Below are positions 1-10,187 of a stretch of 64,000 nucleotides of DNA, in pieces (the stretch's first letter is position 1; each line of letters starts with the position of its first letter). Below the pieces are notes generated by a model that was not told where the DNA came from, did no database searches, and was given only the letters and a program-made list of their open reading frames with translations. The stretch spans positions 3,285,001 through 3,349,000 of the forward strand of contig CP110632.1 of NCBI GenBank assembly GCA_026210745.1. The letters run 5' to 3'. The position numbers and the translations under genes were made by a program. This DNA is from Exobasidium rhododendri. Lineage: Eukaryota > Basidiomycota > Exobasidiomycetes > Exobasidiales > Exobasidiaceae.

Positions 1-836
1 GAAGCACTTGAGGAGACGATGACTCGCTTTTCGTCACCACCGAGTGTCTTGACGGCTTTTTGAGCGATTTCCAAAGCAGCATTGAGATCAGTCTTCCAGA
101 TGTTTCGTCCAGAAACGAGACCAAGAGACAGGATTGTAGACTTGTTGGCAAAGTGAGGTACGACCGTGTCGATTTGCTCGGGTGCTCTGTCCAAATCGAG
201 ATGCAGACCAGCGATGGGAAGGTCCTTGACAAAGTCCAAGTTGGATTCAAGTCGTCCAAAGTAGGTAGTCAAGAGCAATTTGACATTAGGAGCAGCCTTG
301 GAGAGTGTCTCGTAGGTACTCTTGAACTCCTTTGCGTAGTTGGAAGCTCGGTCCATGCAGAGAATCGGTTCATCGATCTGGACCCATTCGGCACCAGCTT
401 CGGCGAGCTTTGAAAGCAATTCGCCGTAGACTGGGGCAAGCTTGTCGGCCAAGGTAACGGGGTCGAATTCTTCTTGTTGAGCATCTCGATCAACCTTGGC
501 CAAGGCAAGGAGAGTGATAGGGCCAACGAGAACAGGTCGAGCATTGTATCCAGCTTTCTTAGCTTCAACAAAGTCGTCTACTGGCTTGACATCGTTGAGT
601 CGGAAGTTGGTCTTTTGCGAAATCTCAGGCACAAGGAAATGGTAATTGGAGTCAAACCATTTCTGCATTTCAGTGGCAGGTAAATCAACGTTTCCCTTTT
701 GGTGACCACGAGCCATGGCAAAGTATGTGTCTAGGGGATTCAATCCAGACTTGGCATACTTGTCAGGAATGATACCGAAAGTGTTGGAGAAGTCAAGGAC
801 ATGATCGTAAAGGGTGAAAGTTCCGCTGATGAGAAA

Positions 837-867
<31 letters not shown>

Positions 868-1195
868 AGAGCGTGAATAACACAAGTAAAACAATCTTCT
901 ACCGGTGGACTCAGCAGCTACTCACGAAGGAATAACGTCGACACCTTGCGATTTGATCGTCTCGTAAGTCTGTAATCGTTGCTCCTTGGCAACTTTCTGC
1001 AACTCTTCAACGGCAATCTTGCCAGCCCAGAATGACTCGAGAGCCTTCTTGACTTCACGCTTGGGGCCAATACGTGGGTAACCGAGGACAGCAGATTGAC
1101 TGAGTCACCACGAGAAAGGAAGGAAGGAAGGAAGGGATTAGACATCTAACGGGATGCTTTGATCACCAATGCAATGCAGCAAATACTCACGCCAT
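1..1195 (-). CDS. MET6: Cobalamin-independent methionine synthase, 5' part (runs off the window)
   Basis: This is the start of 5-methyltetrahydropteroyltriglutamate-homocysteine methyltransferase, the zinc enzyme that makes methionine in the cytosol. Three exons read cleanly: 1195-1191 (ATGGC only), 1099-926 and 825 to the window edge, with GTGAGT donors. The joined protein begins [20 protein letters not shown], the conserved start of the family, and continues through the N-terminal barrel ([23 protein letters not shown]) to [12 protein letters not shown]. About 334 of roughly 765 residues are present; the catalytic C-terminal barrel lies outside the window. The first exon holds only five coding bases. 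The second intron has a long CT tract (GA on the plus strand, about 836-862) before its acceptor. Identity is very secure. Confidence 0.95.
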
Positions 1196-1841
1196 GGTGT
1201 ACTATGATCTGCAGGTGATGTATGGTGGGGAAGAGAGAGGGGAATAATTGGTAGGGTAATCTGGTGTGAGAAAAATCCAAATTTGAGAAGAAGCCAGAGG
1301 AAGCGCGCTCGTGCGTGCTTTCTTCTTCTTCTTCATGCATCTCGCTTGACAGTCTAAGTTGAGAGTCGACTACAAAGCCAGTAGGAATTTAAAGAAAAAA
1401 GAGAGGAAGAAGTAATTGACAGGAGATATAAAAAAAAGGCGATCGTCTCGCTTTTTTGTATGCTAGCGCGGGCCTCTGCTACATTGCCTCGGAACGTGGG
1501 GGGGCCCTACCCCATTCAACTCTGAAAGCCAACTTGGAGAGAGAGCGGTCGCATACGAGGCTAGCTCTTTGCAACTTCCAGAGGACCGAAATTTTATCAT
1601 ATTTTTTTGATGAGAAAAACGAGTTGAAATATATAGACAGATGGGGAAGTATAGAAAGGCCTGGCGCACTCAGGACCACCCGGGGAAAAGATACAAATAC
1701 AGGCTAGGACAGGCTGGCTTGGAGGACGAATACCTTACACATTTTTGGGGACGAGAGAGTGTGGAGATGGAGAGGAAAGATATTAAATAAAGAGAGGCTT
1801 GAGAAGAGAAATCGCTTCCGTGCTTGTAGATGAGTCTCTGT
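1196..1841. other. Intergenic: MET6 promoter side and bZIP 3' flank
   Basis: About 650 bases without a supported gene. It holds the upstream region of MET6 and the 3' flank of the bZIP gene. It is AT-rich in places, with an A-run near 1429-1437. Short open frames here lack homology I can recognise. I see no clear RNA gene or repeat. Confidence 0.6.
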
Positions 1842-3878
1842 TCAGGTCATGGCCATACTCAGTGGTTCACCCTGACCCAAATCATTTGCTTTGCCTCCGA
1901 CAATAGTCTTCTGGTCGAGAAGACCCATCAATCTATCGATGGCCCGCTCGTCGATTTCGACGGTGTTGCTATTGTCATTACTGCTATTTGCGCTGCTGTG
2001 AGAAGAGAAACTGCTGTGGTGCGCTGTGGCGTTGCTAGAGCCACTGGCATTACTGGACGATGGCGACCTCTTTATGTTTGTGGCCGTTGAAGGGATTCTA
2101 TTCAGATAATTTGGCGAGGACACTTGATTTGTACCAGTGATACTGTCCCGGTAGCCTCTTGGATTCTTGCGCTCCGTGGGTGAACGAGAGGCACCGTTTC
2201 CCAGGGCATCTACCAATTCCTCTAGTTCGCGAGCATCTGTTGAAAGAAAGGCTGGGTGCCTAGAAAGGCGAGAGTACACACCCGTGGGCGACAGAGCAGA
2301 TGAAAAGGAAACTTTTGGCTTTTGATCGGCATCATCGAACATGCCGCTTCGTCGTTGAGACGGATCTTGGGAAGGCGGCTGGAAGCCGAGAGAGGCGACA
2401 GTGTGTGCTTCTCTCTCGGCAACCTTCTTCTCCAACAATTGGACAAACATGCGCATATGATCAGTGTCTTTACTGTCATTGTTCTGCGACGTTGCTAGTC
2501 CTTTATTCTTGATACCGAAATCATCAGGAACGGTAGCATTGGCAAAGCTGTAGCCTCCACCGGGTGTCATGCCACCCTGTAAGAAGGCGCTCAGATCGAA
2601 AGGTGACTGTGGACCGCCATTGTTGATTTGAGCAGCAGCCACGGCTTGAGCCTTTTCGTCCAGCTCCGATGTTTCATTGCCGGGCGTGAATCGACCGCCT
2701 CCCATTTGATCCCACCAACTAGGCATAGCTTGAGTCGGTTCATTAGATAGATTGAAAGAGAATGGAATTGGGTTGGGATTAAGCAGAGCTTCATTCTTTT
2801 GAGTGCGCTGAGGAACAGTGTACGGCGCAAAAGAATTGTAAGGCATTTGAAAACCACCGAGCATTGCCGAGCCGGCCATGCCAGAACCATCTGCATTTGC
2901 ATTTGACATCTGAGTATTCATTTGGCCCAGAAGACTGCTCATAGAGGAAATCGATGGACCGGTGTCAGGCATCATTTGCGATTGGGATGCGACGTCATTA
3001 CTCGTCGTTGTGAAGACAGGCTGCCTTTGCTCCTCTTGCTGCTGTTTGTCTGCTCGCGACAGCTTGAGTGAAAGTAGAGGAGCGTTGTGGCTACTAGAAG
3101 AACTGATTTCACTGGAACCGCTTGGCGAGTCCTTTCCTTCGTTCGTTGACTGCTTATTGCTGATGGCACTGTAATTGTTACTGCTGTTGTCCTCCCATGA
3201 CGAAGTCTTGCTTCCGTGGAACGGCTTATAAGGCATTTTTGCCGACCCAGTCATCTTATCTCGACGATGACCCGTAAGTGATTGCTGGTTGAGTACGTCT
3301 AGGTCGTTGCCATCATCCTCTGAACTCTTTGTGCCATCGTTTGCACCTCCAAATCCACCGCCAAATGCTGGAAGGAATGAGTTGTTATCGTTCGAAGCAT
3401 TGTTGTGTCCAACTCCATCTAGAATACTGGGCATCATGTTGCCATATCCGATTCGGATAACAAATCCTCGCAAGGCTTCGTTTTCTTCTTTCAAATTCCT
3501 TGCTACACGCTGTAGTTCTATGTTGGCTTCAAGACCCATCTGATCAAATCGCCGACATCTTTCTTCTAGATCTCTCACTCTGGCCTCCCTCCTCTTTCGG
3601 AATTCTCTTTGGGCCTTTCGGTTCTGTAGCGTTCGCTTTGTCACTACCGTCTCGCCTGGCTTGGAAGACCCTTTTCTTGTATCGGAAGCGGCGCCGTCAG
3701 AGTCATAATCGTCCATTGTCATTTCCCCGTCAAAGGAAGGCTCTTCGTGCATCGAAGCCTTGCGTTTGTTACTCATACTTGTTCCTTGACTTTTGTTCTC
3801 ACCGCTGAAGAGAGCTGGCTGAATCGGTTCCAACTTTACTTCTGACTGTCTTGTAGCTGGTCGGATGGCTGGGGGCAT
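1842..3878 (-). CDS. AP-1-like (Yap/Pap1-type) bZIP transcription factor
   Basis: An intronless frame from the first in-frame ATG (3878) gives 678 residues; the frame stays open 23 codons further upstream but only to a TTG. The basic region reads NRKAQREFRKRREARVRDLE, close to the Yap/Pap1 signature (N-x-x-A-Q-x-x-F-R), and is followed by a short leucine-zipper-like heptad run ending near NEALRGFVIRI. It lies at about residues 85-150. The rest is low-complexity and rich in Ser, Asn and Gly, with several FDLSAFL/MPSWWDQ-like hydrophobic patches that could activate transcription. Cysteine is almost absent, so the redox-sensing Cys-rich domains of Yap1/Pap1 are not visible. It is therefore an AP-1-like nuclear regulator of unknown target, not a demonstrated oxidative-stress factor. 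The family call is firm; the ortholog is not. Confidence 0.88.
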   Translation of the reverse strand: MPPAIRPATRQSEVKLEPIQPALFSGENKSQGTSMSNKRKASMHEEPSFDGEMTMDDYDSDGAASDTRKGSSKPGETVVTKRTLQNRKAQREFRKRREARVRDLEERCRRFDQMGLEANIELQRVARNLKEENEALRGFVIRIGYGNMMPSILDGVGHNNASNDNNSFLPAFGGGFGGANDGTKSSEDDGNDLDVLNQQSLTGHRRDKMTGSAKMPYKPFHGSKTSSWEDNSSNNYSAISNKQSTNEGKDSPSGSSEISSSSSHNAPLLSLKLSRADKQQQEEQRQPVFTTTSNDVASQSQMMPDTGPSISSMSSLLGQMNTQMSNANADGSGMAGSAMLGGFQMPYNSFAPYTVPQRTQKNEALLNPNPIPFSFNLSNEPTQAMPSWWDQMGGGRFTPGNETSELDEKAQAVAAAQINNGGPQSPFDLSAFLQGGMTPGGGYSFANATVPDDFGIKNKGLATSQNNDSKDTDHMRMFVQLLEKKVAEREAHTVASLGFQPPSQDPSQRRSGMFDDADQKPKVSFSSALSPTGVYSRLSRHPAFLSTDARELEELVDALGNGASRSPTERKNPRGYRDSITGTNQVSSPNYLNRIPSTATNIKRSPSSSNASGSSNATAHHSSFSSHSSANSSNDNSNTVEIDERAIDRLMGLLDQKTIVGGKANDLGQGEPLSMAMT

Positions 3879-4431
3879 TCCTTGCTTTGCGTGTAGAGTC
3901 AGGTTGTGGGAGGAAGATGGGAGAAAAAAGGGTTGAGAACGGATCAACCCGAGGTGACCACAAGCCGACTTAGAAGGACAAGGGAATTTGCGGACCCTTC
4001 CTCGATCTCCACTTTTCTATCAGAGGCCAAGGAAAAGCAGATGATTTTGGGTGAAACGGGCACATGCCTACTCTAGTGTGCCTCTACGGTGGGCTTTGGT
4101 CTGTGTCTCGCAGAAAAACATATGAGGTCTAGCACCCGATTTAATTTTGTTCCCCGACAGGTGACGATGATTTGACGATGCCACGCGAGATGTGCATTAT
4201 AAGTGGCAAAAGTGGAAAGCCGCCACAATCGATCATCGCTTGCATCGCGAGTCATCAGAAGTTTTTAATTAAATCCTCTCGATCTCGACGCGCCCGGCGT
4301 GCATCAGTGAGATTGATTGCTAGAGAGACAGAGAGAGAGGAAGGGAGAGAGAGAGAGGCGAGAAGCACATACAGAGTGACACCTCGGAATAATAGATAAG
4401 ATTGAGTAGTGAGGGTCAGCGAGATCTAGAG
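3879..4431. other. Divergent promoter region with GA-rich tract
   Basis: About 550 bases separate the divergently transcribed bZIP gene and the 168-aa orphan gene. There is a GA-rich run at about 4323-4362 and otherwise no gene-like signal. The two promoters presumably share this space. Confidence 0.55.
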
Positions 4432-5194
4432 ATGAATTGGTCACAGGTATGTACGCTAGGGCAGCAAGGTGAGGACGGCTCTTCCAGTGCTCACAGATCT
4501 GGACTGTTTACAGGACAGCGACCCGCATGGTGTTCAGAAATTGCTAGCGCTGCTCAGGACGCAGCAAGACAAGAGTGTGACGCCTACCGAATCTGCATCT
4601 TCACGGCAGACACAGTCTCGCACCCTCACTGCAGATCCTCCTGCTCCTCCTCGAGTCGAGAGGGTGCCATTCGACGAGCAGGGAAAATTCGATGACGTGC
4701 GATACATCTCCTTTGCACAAGCTCTCCCCCATCTCACACGGCTCTCCAAGGACGAGGCTTTTCTCGCTGCCGTGCTGCGTCTGAAGGTGAGGGTCTGTGT
4801 TGAGAAGCCAAGGATTGGGGGTGACAATCTCACATAACGTCCTTATCTTCACCTTCGCAGAAAGAGCAAGATCAGTACGAGGAGATGCTCGCAAGGGAGA
4901 GAGCTGACTTTAGCAAGAGCAAGACCGAGTGCGTTCTTCAATACGGCGATGTCCCGTGAAGGCCCGTGTGTTGGAAACTGACCCTTCTTTGGCTACGTCG
5001 CTAGCGTCACTTCTTCAAATTTAGCATTATACTCGTGGGACAGGGAAGCTCTTCGACGATGGGACAATCTTCATTCTGATCAGCAGAAGCGACTACAGGC
5101 ACTCGGAGTTCCCTGCTTCTTTGAGACCAAAGATCCTTCGCAATTGAAGAAGCAAGAACGAGTCTTTGACGTCCTGCACGGCCTTCTCGAATGA
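4432..5194 (+). CDS. Small helical protein of unknown function (168 aa, four exons)
   Basis: Exons 4432-4446, 4514-4786, 4861-4928 and 5044-5194 join in frame. The introns are 67, 74 and 115 nt with GTATGT, GTGAGG and GTGCGT donors. The protein begins MNWSQDSDPHGVQKLLALLR, has a Pro/Ser/Thr linker, then a mostly alpha-helical half (FAQALPHLTRLSKDEAFLAAV, a charged coiled stretch KKEQDQYEEMLARERADF) and ends with LQALGVPCFFETKDPSQLK and VFDVLHGLLE. I do not recognise the family. The even exon structure and the conserved-looking C-terminal block argue for a real gene. There is no signal peptide or membrane segment, so a soluble or complex-bound adaptor is possible. The third intron could end 38 nt earlier at TTTAG, but only the acceptor used here keeps the frame. 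Confidence 0.65.
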
Positions 5195-5469
5195 ACTAAA
5201 TCGTCTTTGTCACTCCTACTACCTCTTGACCGCACCATTGTACTACATACACATACTCTCGACACGCCATTCCACAACTGTATCTTATAGCCATTCCTTC
5301 TCTCTTGCCCGTCCGATGATGCGCCCGGACATAACAATAGTCCATAGATACGCGAACTATACTTCTCCACTTCCTCGGAAGAACCAAAAAGTAAAAAAAT
5401 AGGCCTAAGAAGCGGAAAAAAGGGCACTGCTAAAGTGAATTTTGTTCCCCTTGACTTCCCTGGTAGGTG

Positions 5470-6693
5470 ATGATCTTACTGCAACGACGACTCGCGATAC
5501 CCATTCCATCCCCTCGCTTTCCACAACAGGCACTCGCAGCATACCGTCTCAACCATCGACTCTTGCACTCGTCACCAAGCTCTCCTCGCAAGATGTCAAG
5601 GCCCCCGTTCAAGGAAGCAGAAAGTGCCAGAGATGATTTTGCCGCAGAGTCGTACAAGGTCACAAAGACACCGAATCCTGACTGGAGAGTCGGTCAGGGA
5701 GGAAACGACACCTCAAGCCATCCTAGAAGTAAAGACTTCAGTGCAAGCAAAAAGAAGGAAGTATACAGTGCAGCTGACCTGAACGCGGGGGAGAACTACA
5801 AAATGATCGTGTAAGTTCCTTGAGCCTTGTGAAGGCTTGCGTGTTTGAGAGTAGAAGAAGAAGAAGAAGAGAGGAGCTGACATAGTAAGAGCGTCGATCA
5901 TTCAACGAGATCAGAAGCGGAGTCATTCCACGACCAATCGCATTTGTGTCTTCGCAGGATGCAAAGGGTAATCGTAACTTGGCGCCATACTCTTATTTCG
6001 GAGCAGCGTCACACAACCCACCTACGATTATGATCTCGATGAATGCCAAGGATGAAGGATCAAAAGACACCACCGCCAACATCCTGGAAACGAAAAAGTA
6101 AGTGTGTGATATGGCTTCTTGCACAGCACAGGTAGCCTTCACTTTATGCGCTGACGACTGGCGCTGCCCTTCGATCTCTAGATTTACCGTCAACTTAATC
6201 TCAGAGACTTTCATTGAGGCAGCCAATTGGACCTGTGTAGACGCTCCTCATGGAGTCTCGGAATGGGAACTGAGTGGTCTGACGCCCGTGAAGTCAAAGT
6301 ACTGGGGCAATGATGGTCCTCCCCTTGTGGGAGAAAGTGCCTTTTCCCTGGAATGCGAGTATCACGATTCTCTGCCGATGAAGAATGATGAAGGAGCGAC
6401 AACGGGTCACGTTGTCATTGGTAGGATTCGCAATTACGTGCTCAACGAAGGTAGGTGTTATCTATGCTCAGAAGTTGATTTCAGAGCAACCTCCACTGAC
6501 AGTCCTCTGCGCTACAGGTATACGACAGCCAAACGGAGACATTAGTCCGGACGCTCTACTTCCAGTCGGTAGAGGAGGTGGAATCACTTATCTCCGTGTC
6601 AACCGAGGCTTTGAACTTCCTCGACCTTTGTGGAAGGAGGAACAGGACAGCGAACAAGTCAAAACTGCCCTGCAAGCAAGCAAAAGCTCATAA
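5470..6693 (+). CDS. Flavin-reductase-like (FMN-binding split-barrel) flavoprotein
   Basis: Exons 5470-5810, 5915-6097, 6182-6450 and 6518-6693 join to 322 residues. The core SGVIPRPIAFVSSQDAKGN, then NLAPYSYFGAASHNPPTIMI and FTVNLISETFIEAANWTC, is characteristic of the flavin reductase-like FMN-binding domain (DIM6/NTAB group), found in NAD(P)H:FMN reductases and related oxygenase partners. The first ATG gives an Arg-rich, acid-free leader (MILLQRRLAIPIPSPRFPQQ) that resembles a mitochondrial presequence. A second ATG at 5594 (MSRPPFKEAESARDDF) would give a cytosolic form. Fungal members usually run about 250-330 aa, so this looks complete. The exact substrate cannot be read from sequence. 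It is convergent with TRM1, with stops about 100 nt apart. Confidence 0.85.
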
Positions 6694-6791
6694 AAAGGTG
6701 ACACACGATCGCAGTACTGGAGGAGTCGTAGACGTGCAAGGCTCAAGATTATAGATCTGTTTATGTGCTGATAGATTGTGCAACTCTACTG

Positions 6792-8846
6792 CTACTTCAA
6801 AGGCTGTTCTTTGGTAGCCTCCGCACTTCTTGTAGTCGACTTTGCTGCTGTACCTGGACCCCAATTGGGCAAGGGATTCATCTGATAGCGTGTACCTCTA
6901 CCGCTGCCTTCAATGAGTGATTTAGCATTCTCATGCTCATCTGTGAGGTTGTATTCCTTTTCGATTGGTTTGTTGAGAAGTCTGATTGCCGGCGAATTAG
7001 GACTGATTCCCTCCATCTTGACCGGATTCTTCCTGATCCAACATCTCCAGATATCATACAACTCTTTTCTGGAGGCAGACGTCTTGATGGATCCAGCAAC
7101 GCAATGCGATCTGGACACTTGATGACCCGCATGCAAGAGCGCGGACACGACGACGAGTAGCGGGGGGCTGTTACATCGGAAGAAGCTGCTTATGCGAGAG
7201 GGTGTCAAGTAGAACGGAACGTCTTCCAACTCTTCGTTTGCGACGCCGACCATTCCATTGATGCGAGCGATTGTCTTGAATCTTTCTGGTTCTCGGTTTG
7301 CAGTCTCTATCATTATTCGACAAAAGTTCCGATCATGTAGGCGACCCAACCACATCGGACCTGCCAGTAGGTACTTCCCACCGCATTCGTCACAAAATGT
7401 TCCCACACTGGGCCCTGTTCCTCCGTGATACTTGTCTAGCGTCCTCCCATCCTTTGTCTGATGTTCGGAGTGTCTTCCAAAGCGCATCTCGACGGCACTT
7501 TGACAGCTGGTGCACGTCAAGACTGCGCCGGTACGAGAGGCGACTCTCTTCACTTCAATCGGCTTGGTGTATATTCGAACAAAGACACGAATGTAGAAGT
7601 CAATCGAAAGACTGAGCATCGGCTCGACAAAGCGACCGTATCGAGAAGCCGAAGTACTGATAGCGTTCAACAGCAATCGCAGTCCAATTTCGTGACTATA
7701 CTCCACTCGAGTCGTCACCCCTCCATATGCACTAAAGGTCTTCTCGGGGTAGGATGTTCCCGCCAGAACAGCAGAATCGGTGCAAGTGACACACAAAAGT
7801 CCCCCGTCGGCGACAGACTGCACTGCACCGTCGAGAAAGACGGAAGCGCTTCCATATGGGTCCAGATCTACCACGTCAAATCGCTTCTTTTCGTCTCGAT
7901 GCGAATACATCAGTGACATTGCGTCCCCCTCATTAATCTTCACCTTACACTTTGGGTGAATCTCCAACTTTGGGCTGTCATTGATGTGTTGCGAGGTCGG
8001 TCCTGAAATAGGCTGCGATGTTATCGGCACTGCCTCGGTACTCTTTGGTGCGCCGCTGTCTCCTACAACACTGCTATTCTCCAAATCCGCAATGGCGTCC
8101 TCACTCGGTTGACTTGTAGCGACTGCCTTGTCATTTTCTTTGACTGGATTCCATTCTTCTATTCGCTTGCCAGCTGGAAAGTTGAGAGCGACATTTCGCC
8201 TCATTGCATCCACTGCACTCGAAGAGAGGTCATTTGCAAGAACAGTCTTCAGCAAAGGGATCTCGCGGGCATATCGAATACTCCGCAGACCAGTAGCGCT
8301 GAGTGCCTCCAGTAGTGTAAAGCGATAGTCTCTGTAAGTGTTATTTACCTTTGTCGTTTCATTCTCATCACCACCTTCTTGAGCATCGACCTCTTCTTCG
8401 ACCTTTTCTGATTCTTCGTGATCTGCACTCTCTCCTTCACCAATCTCATTCGCTTTCTGCCTTTTGTTGCTCTTCCTCCCATTCTCTTTTGCTCCTCTTT
8501 TTGACTTCATTGACGCCTTCCTCTCTAGCGCTGCCATGTATCTCTCTTTTTTCTCTTCATTACGTATATCACTCCAGGTGCGAATTGCCAGTGTGCTCAA
8601 ATCTCTGTTGAATTCCTGAACTGGATTGAGGAATGCGGTATCTTTGGACGGCAGAACGATCGTGGCACTACCCTCCCGAAAGGCGGACTCTTCTGCTGTT
8701 AGACCGAGGGCATCACACACCTCTCTGGGCAATGTGACTGCTCGAGGAGCCATGAGTGACCTTGCAGTAGAGAAGCGACGTACAAAGAGATGACAGAGTG
8801 AAAGGCTTCTATGGTGACACGTCAGGAGTACCGCCTTCCCATTCAT
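6792..8846 (-). CDS. TRM1: tRNA (guanine26-N2)-dimethyltransferase
   Basis: A single 684-codon frame encodes TRM1, which dimethylates G26 of tRNAs using S-adenosylmethionine. Supporting blocks are TIVLPSKDTAFLNPVQEFNRD near the N-terminus, EALSATGLRSIRYAREIP (SAM motif I region), FDVVDLDPYGSASVFLDGA (catalytic DPYG), and the zinc-binding part with CTSC and CDECGG. A long acidic/Lys-rich insert (about residues 105-170) sits between the first block and the Rossmann fold. Two in-frame starts are notable. The first, used here, gives a basic leader (LFVRRFSTARSL). The second, at 8753 (MAPRAVTLPREV), begins directly before the conserved domain. Yeast TRM1 uses two starts in this way to supply mitochondria and nucleus. 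Identity is secure; dual targeting is inferred. Confidence 0.95.
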   Translation of the reverse strand: MNGKAVLLTCHHRSLSLCHLFVRRFSTARSLMAPRAVTLPREVCDALGLTAEESAFREGSATIVLPSKDTAFLNPVQEFNRDLSTLAIRTWSDIRNEEKKERYMAALERKASMKSKRGAKENGRKSNKRQKANEIGEGESADHEESEKVEEEVDAQEGGDENETTKVNNTYRDYRFTLLEALSATGLRSIRYAREIPLLKTVLANDLSSSAVDAMRRNVALNFPAGKRIEEWNPVKENDKAVATSQPSEDAIADLENSSVVGDSGAPKSTEAVPITSQPISGPTSQHINDSPKLEIHPKCKVKINEGDAMSLMYSHRDEKKRFDVVDLDPYGSASVFLDGAVQSVADGGLLCVTCTDSAVLAGTSYPEKTFSAYGGVTTRVEYSHEIGLRLLLNAISTSASRYGRFVEPMLSLSIDFYIRVFVRIYTKPIEVKRVASRTGAVLTCTSCQSAVEMRFGRHSEHQTKDGRTLDKYHGGTGPSVGTFCDECGGKYLLAGPMWLGRLHDRNFCRIMIETANREPERFKTIARINGMVGVANEELEDVPFYLTPSRISSFFRCNSPPLLVVVSALLHAGHQVSRSHCVAGSIKTSASRKELYDIWRCWIRKNPVKMEGISPNSPAIRLLNKPIEKEYNLTDEHENAKSLIEGSGRGTRYQMNPLPNWGPGTAAKSTTRSAEATKEQPLK

Positions 8847-10187
8847 TCATGACCAAGGTACTGCCGAAAGAGAGCAACACTGGATAGCATTGCTTTCGCT
8901 CTCTTCCAAATTATGAAAAAATATCAAAAAGCACTGGAAACAGGGCCTCGGGGCATTGCACACGTGATTTACTTAACAAGACAGAAAAGATGGGAGAAGC
9001 TTCAAGTCGATGCGACTAGAGAGCTATTTATTGCAAAGGAGCACACCGAACGCCAAATCAGCCACGGAAGAAGTGTGGTCATGTCATCCATAATGTTATT
9101 GTAATGAGCTACGCTAGGCTACACTGTTTGCCCATCGACTGTATCACTGGGTTGGGCTGGAGTTCGTCGTTAGGATCAGCGGCATGTCGTTCCCCTTTGA
9201 CCTAATTTAGCTTGGGCTCTTACTATGAAATCAACTGATTTTGGTCTTGCTCTAATAAGAAGGAAAGCGTACATTTCGCGGAAGTATCAGACGGAAAATT
9301 TTGGTTTGGAGCAATGCTGTAGGATCAAAATTGGGGTCCAGGACGGCAGGAGAAGGCGTTCCTTCTAGTTCTGCGTTAAGATCGTCGGGGAATGACGATA
9401 GCTTCGCTGTCATTGCTTTCTAATTCAAGAATGTATTTCTCGTCATCCGAGTGTCATTAAGTATGACGGCGTTTCTGTCAACGTCTGCACCCTTCAAGCA
9501 ATTCTCCTTCGGCTGGGTGAGCGTATCGTTCTGCCTCCATGAGAAGCAATTCTACCGGCTCTGCCTCGCCGATATCTTCCACACATACTCTAGATCATCC
9601 TCTTGTTCAGGCTTGGAGACTGCTTGTGGAAATAGGGTTCTTGTTTGCAAGATTGGGCGGGTGATTCCCTGCTTTGCCTGCAAGATCATCAGCTTGATGA
9701 TTCCCTTTTTGTCTTCGTGACCAAGGACACCACACAAGGCGTAATATACTTTTTATATCGAGCGCCAATTGAACCTTTGTCGCTGCTCCGACAACTTGAT
9801 TCAGAAGATGGTCGGTGGCCCACATCGTTGGTGTGAGAAGTGCTCGACAGGACGGCTATACTTGTCCCACATGCGATGGCGACCACCTCCACGATCACTC
9901 GATCCGGTAATCAGGCTTATTCGGAACGGAGACAGGATAATACTCTCGCAAGGAAAAGTGAGTACAAAAGGGAAACGAGCCAGCTTCGCAGCTGACTTCC
10001 TTTGACGGAGCGAGGAAGCGAGAAAGTAGGAGACCTAGTATCTGATAGGGATACATGTAGGCTACAGAGTAGGAAGTAAGGACAACTGGAAATCATCGAA
10101 GATTGACGGAGAGATACTTGGGTATGACGGGTATTGTTAGGGAGGAAAAGGAGATGCACCACAGCTTTTCCGATCGGGAAGCTTCTC
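8847..10187. other. Gene-poor interval between TRM1 and the SPFH gene
   Basis: About 1.34 kb between the TRM1 promoter side and the 3' end of the SPFH gene. No continuous coding frame with recognisable homology is present. The only protein-like signal is a short retroelement RNase H-like scrap near 9600-9830 (listed separately). Confidence 0.6.
9600..9830 (-). repeat. Possible decayed retroelement fragment (RNase H-like)
   Basis: On the minus strand short peptide stretches such as KGNHQADDLAGKAGN recall the C-terminal end of retroelement RNase H domains (the AD-x-LA pattern). The stretch is broken and short. No reverse transcriptase, target duplication, terminal repeat or poly-A tail could be seen, so the class (LINE or LTR type) is open. 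It could be chance similarity. Confidence 0.22.

Noticed and set aside
836-863. GA repeat as an independent regulatory element
   Set aside because: It lies within a MET6 intron directly before the acceptor and is best read as that intron's pyrimidine tract on the coding strand.
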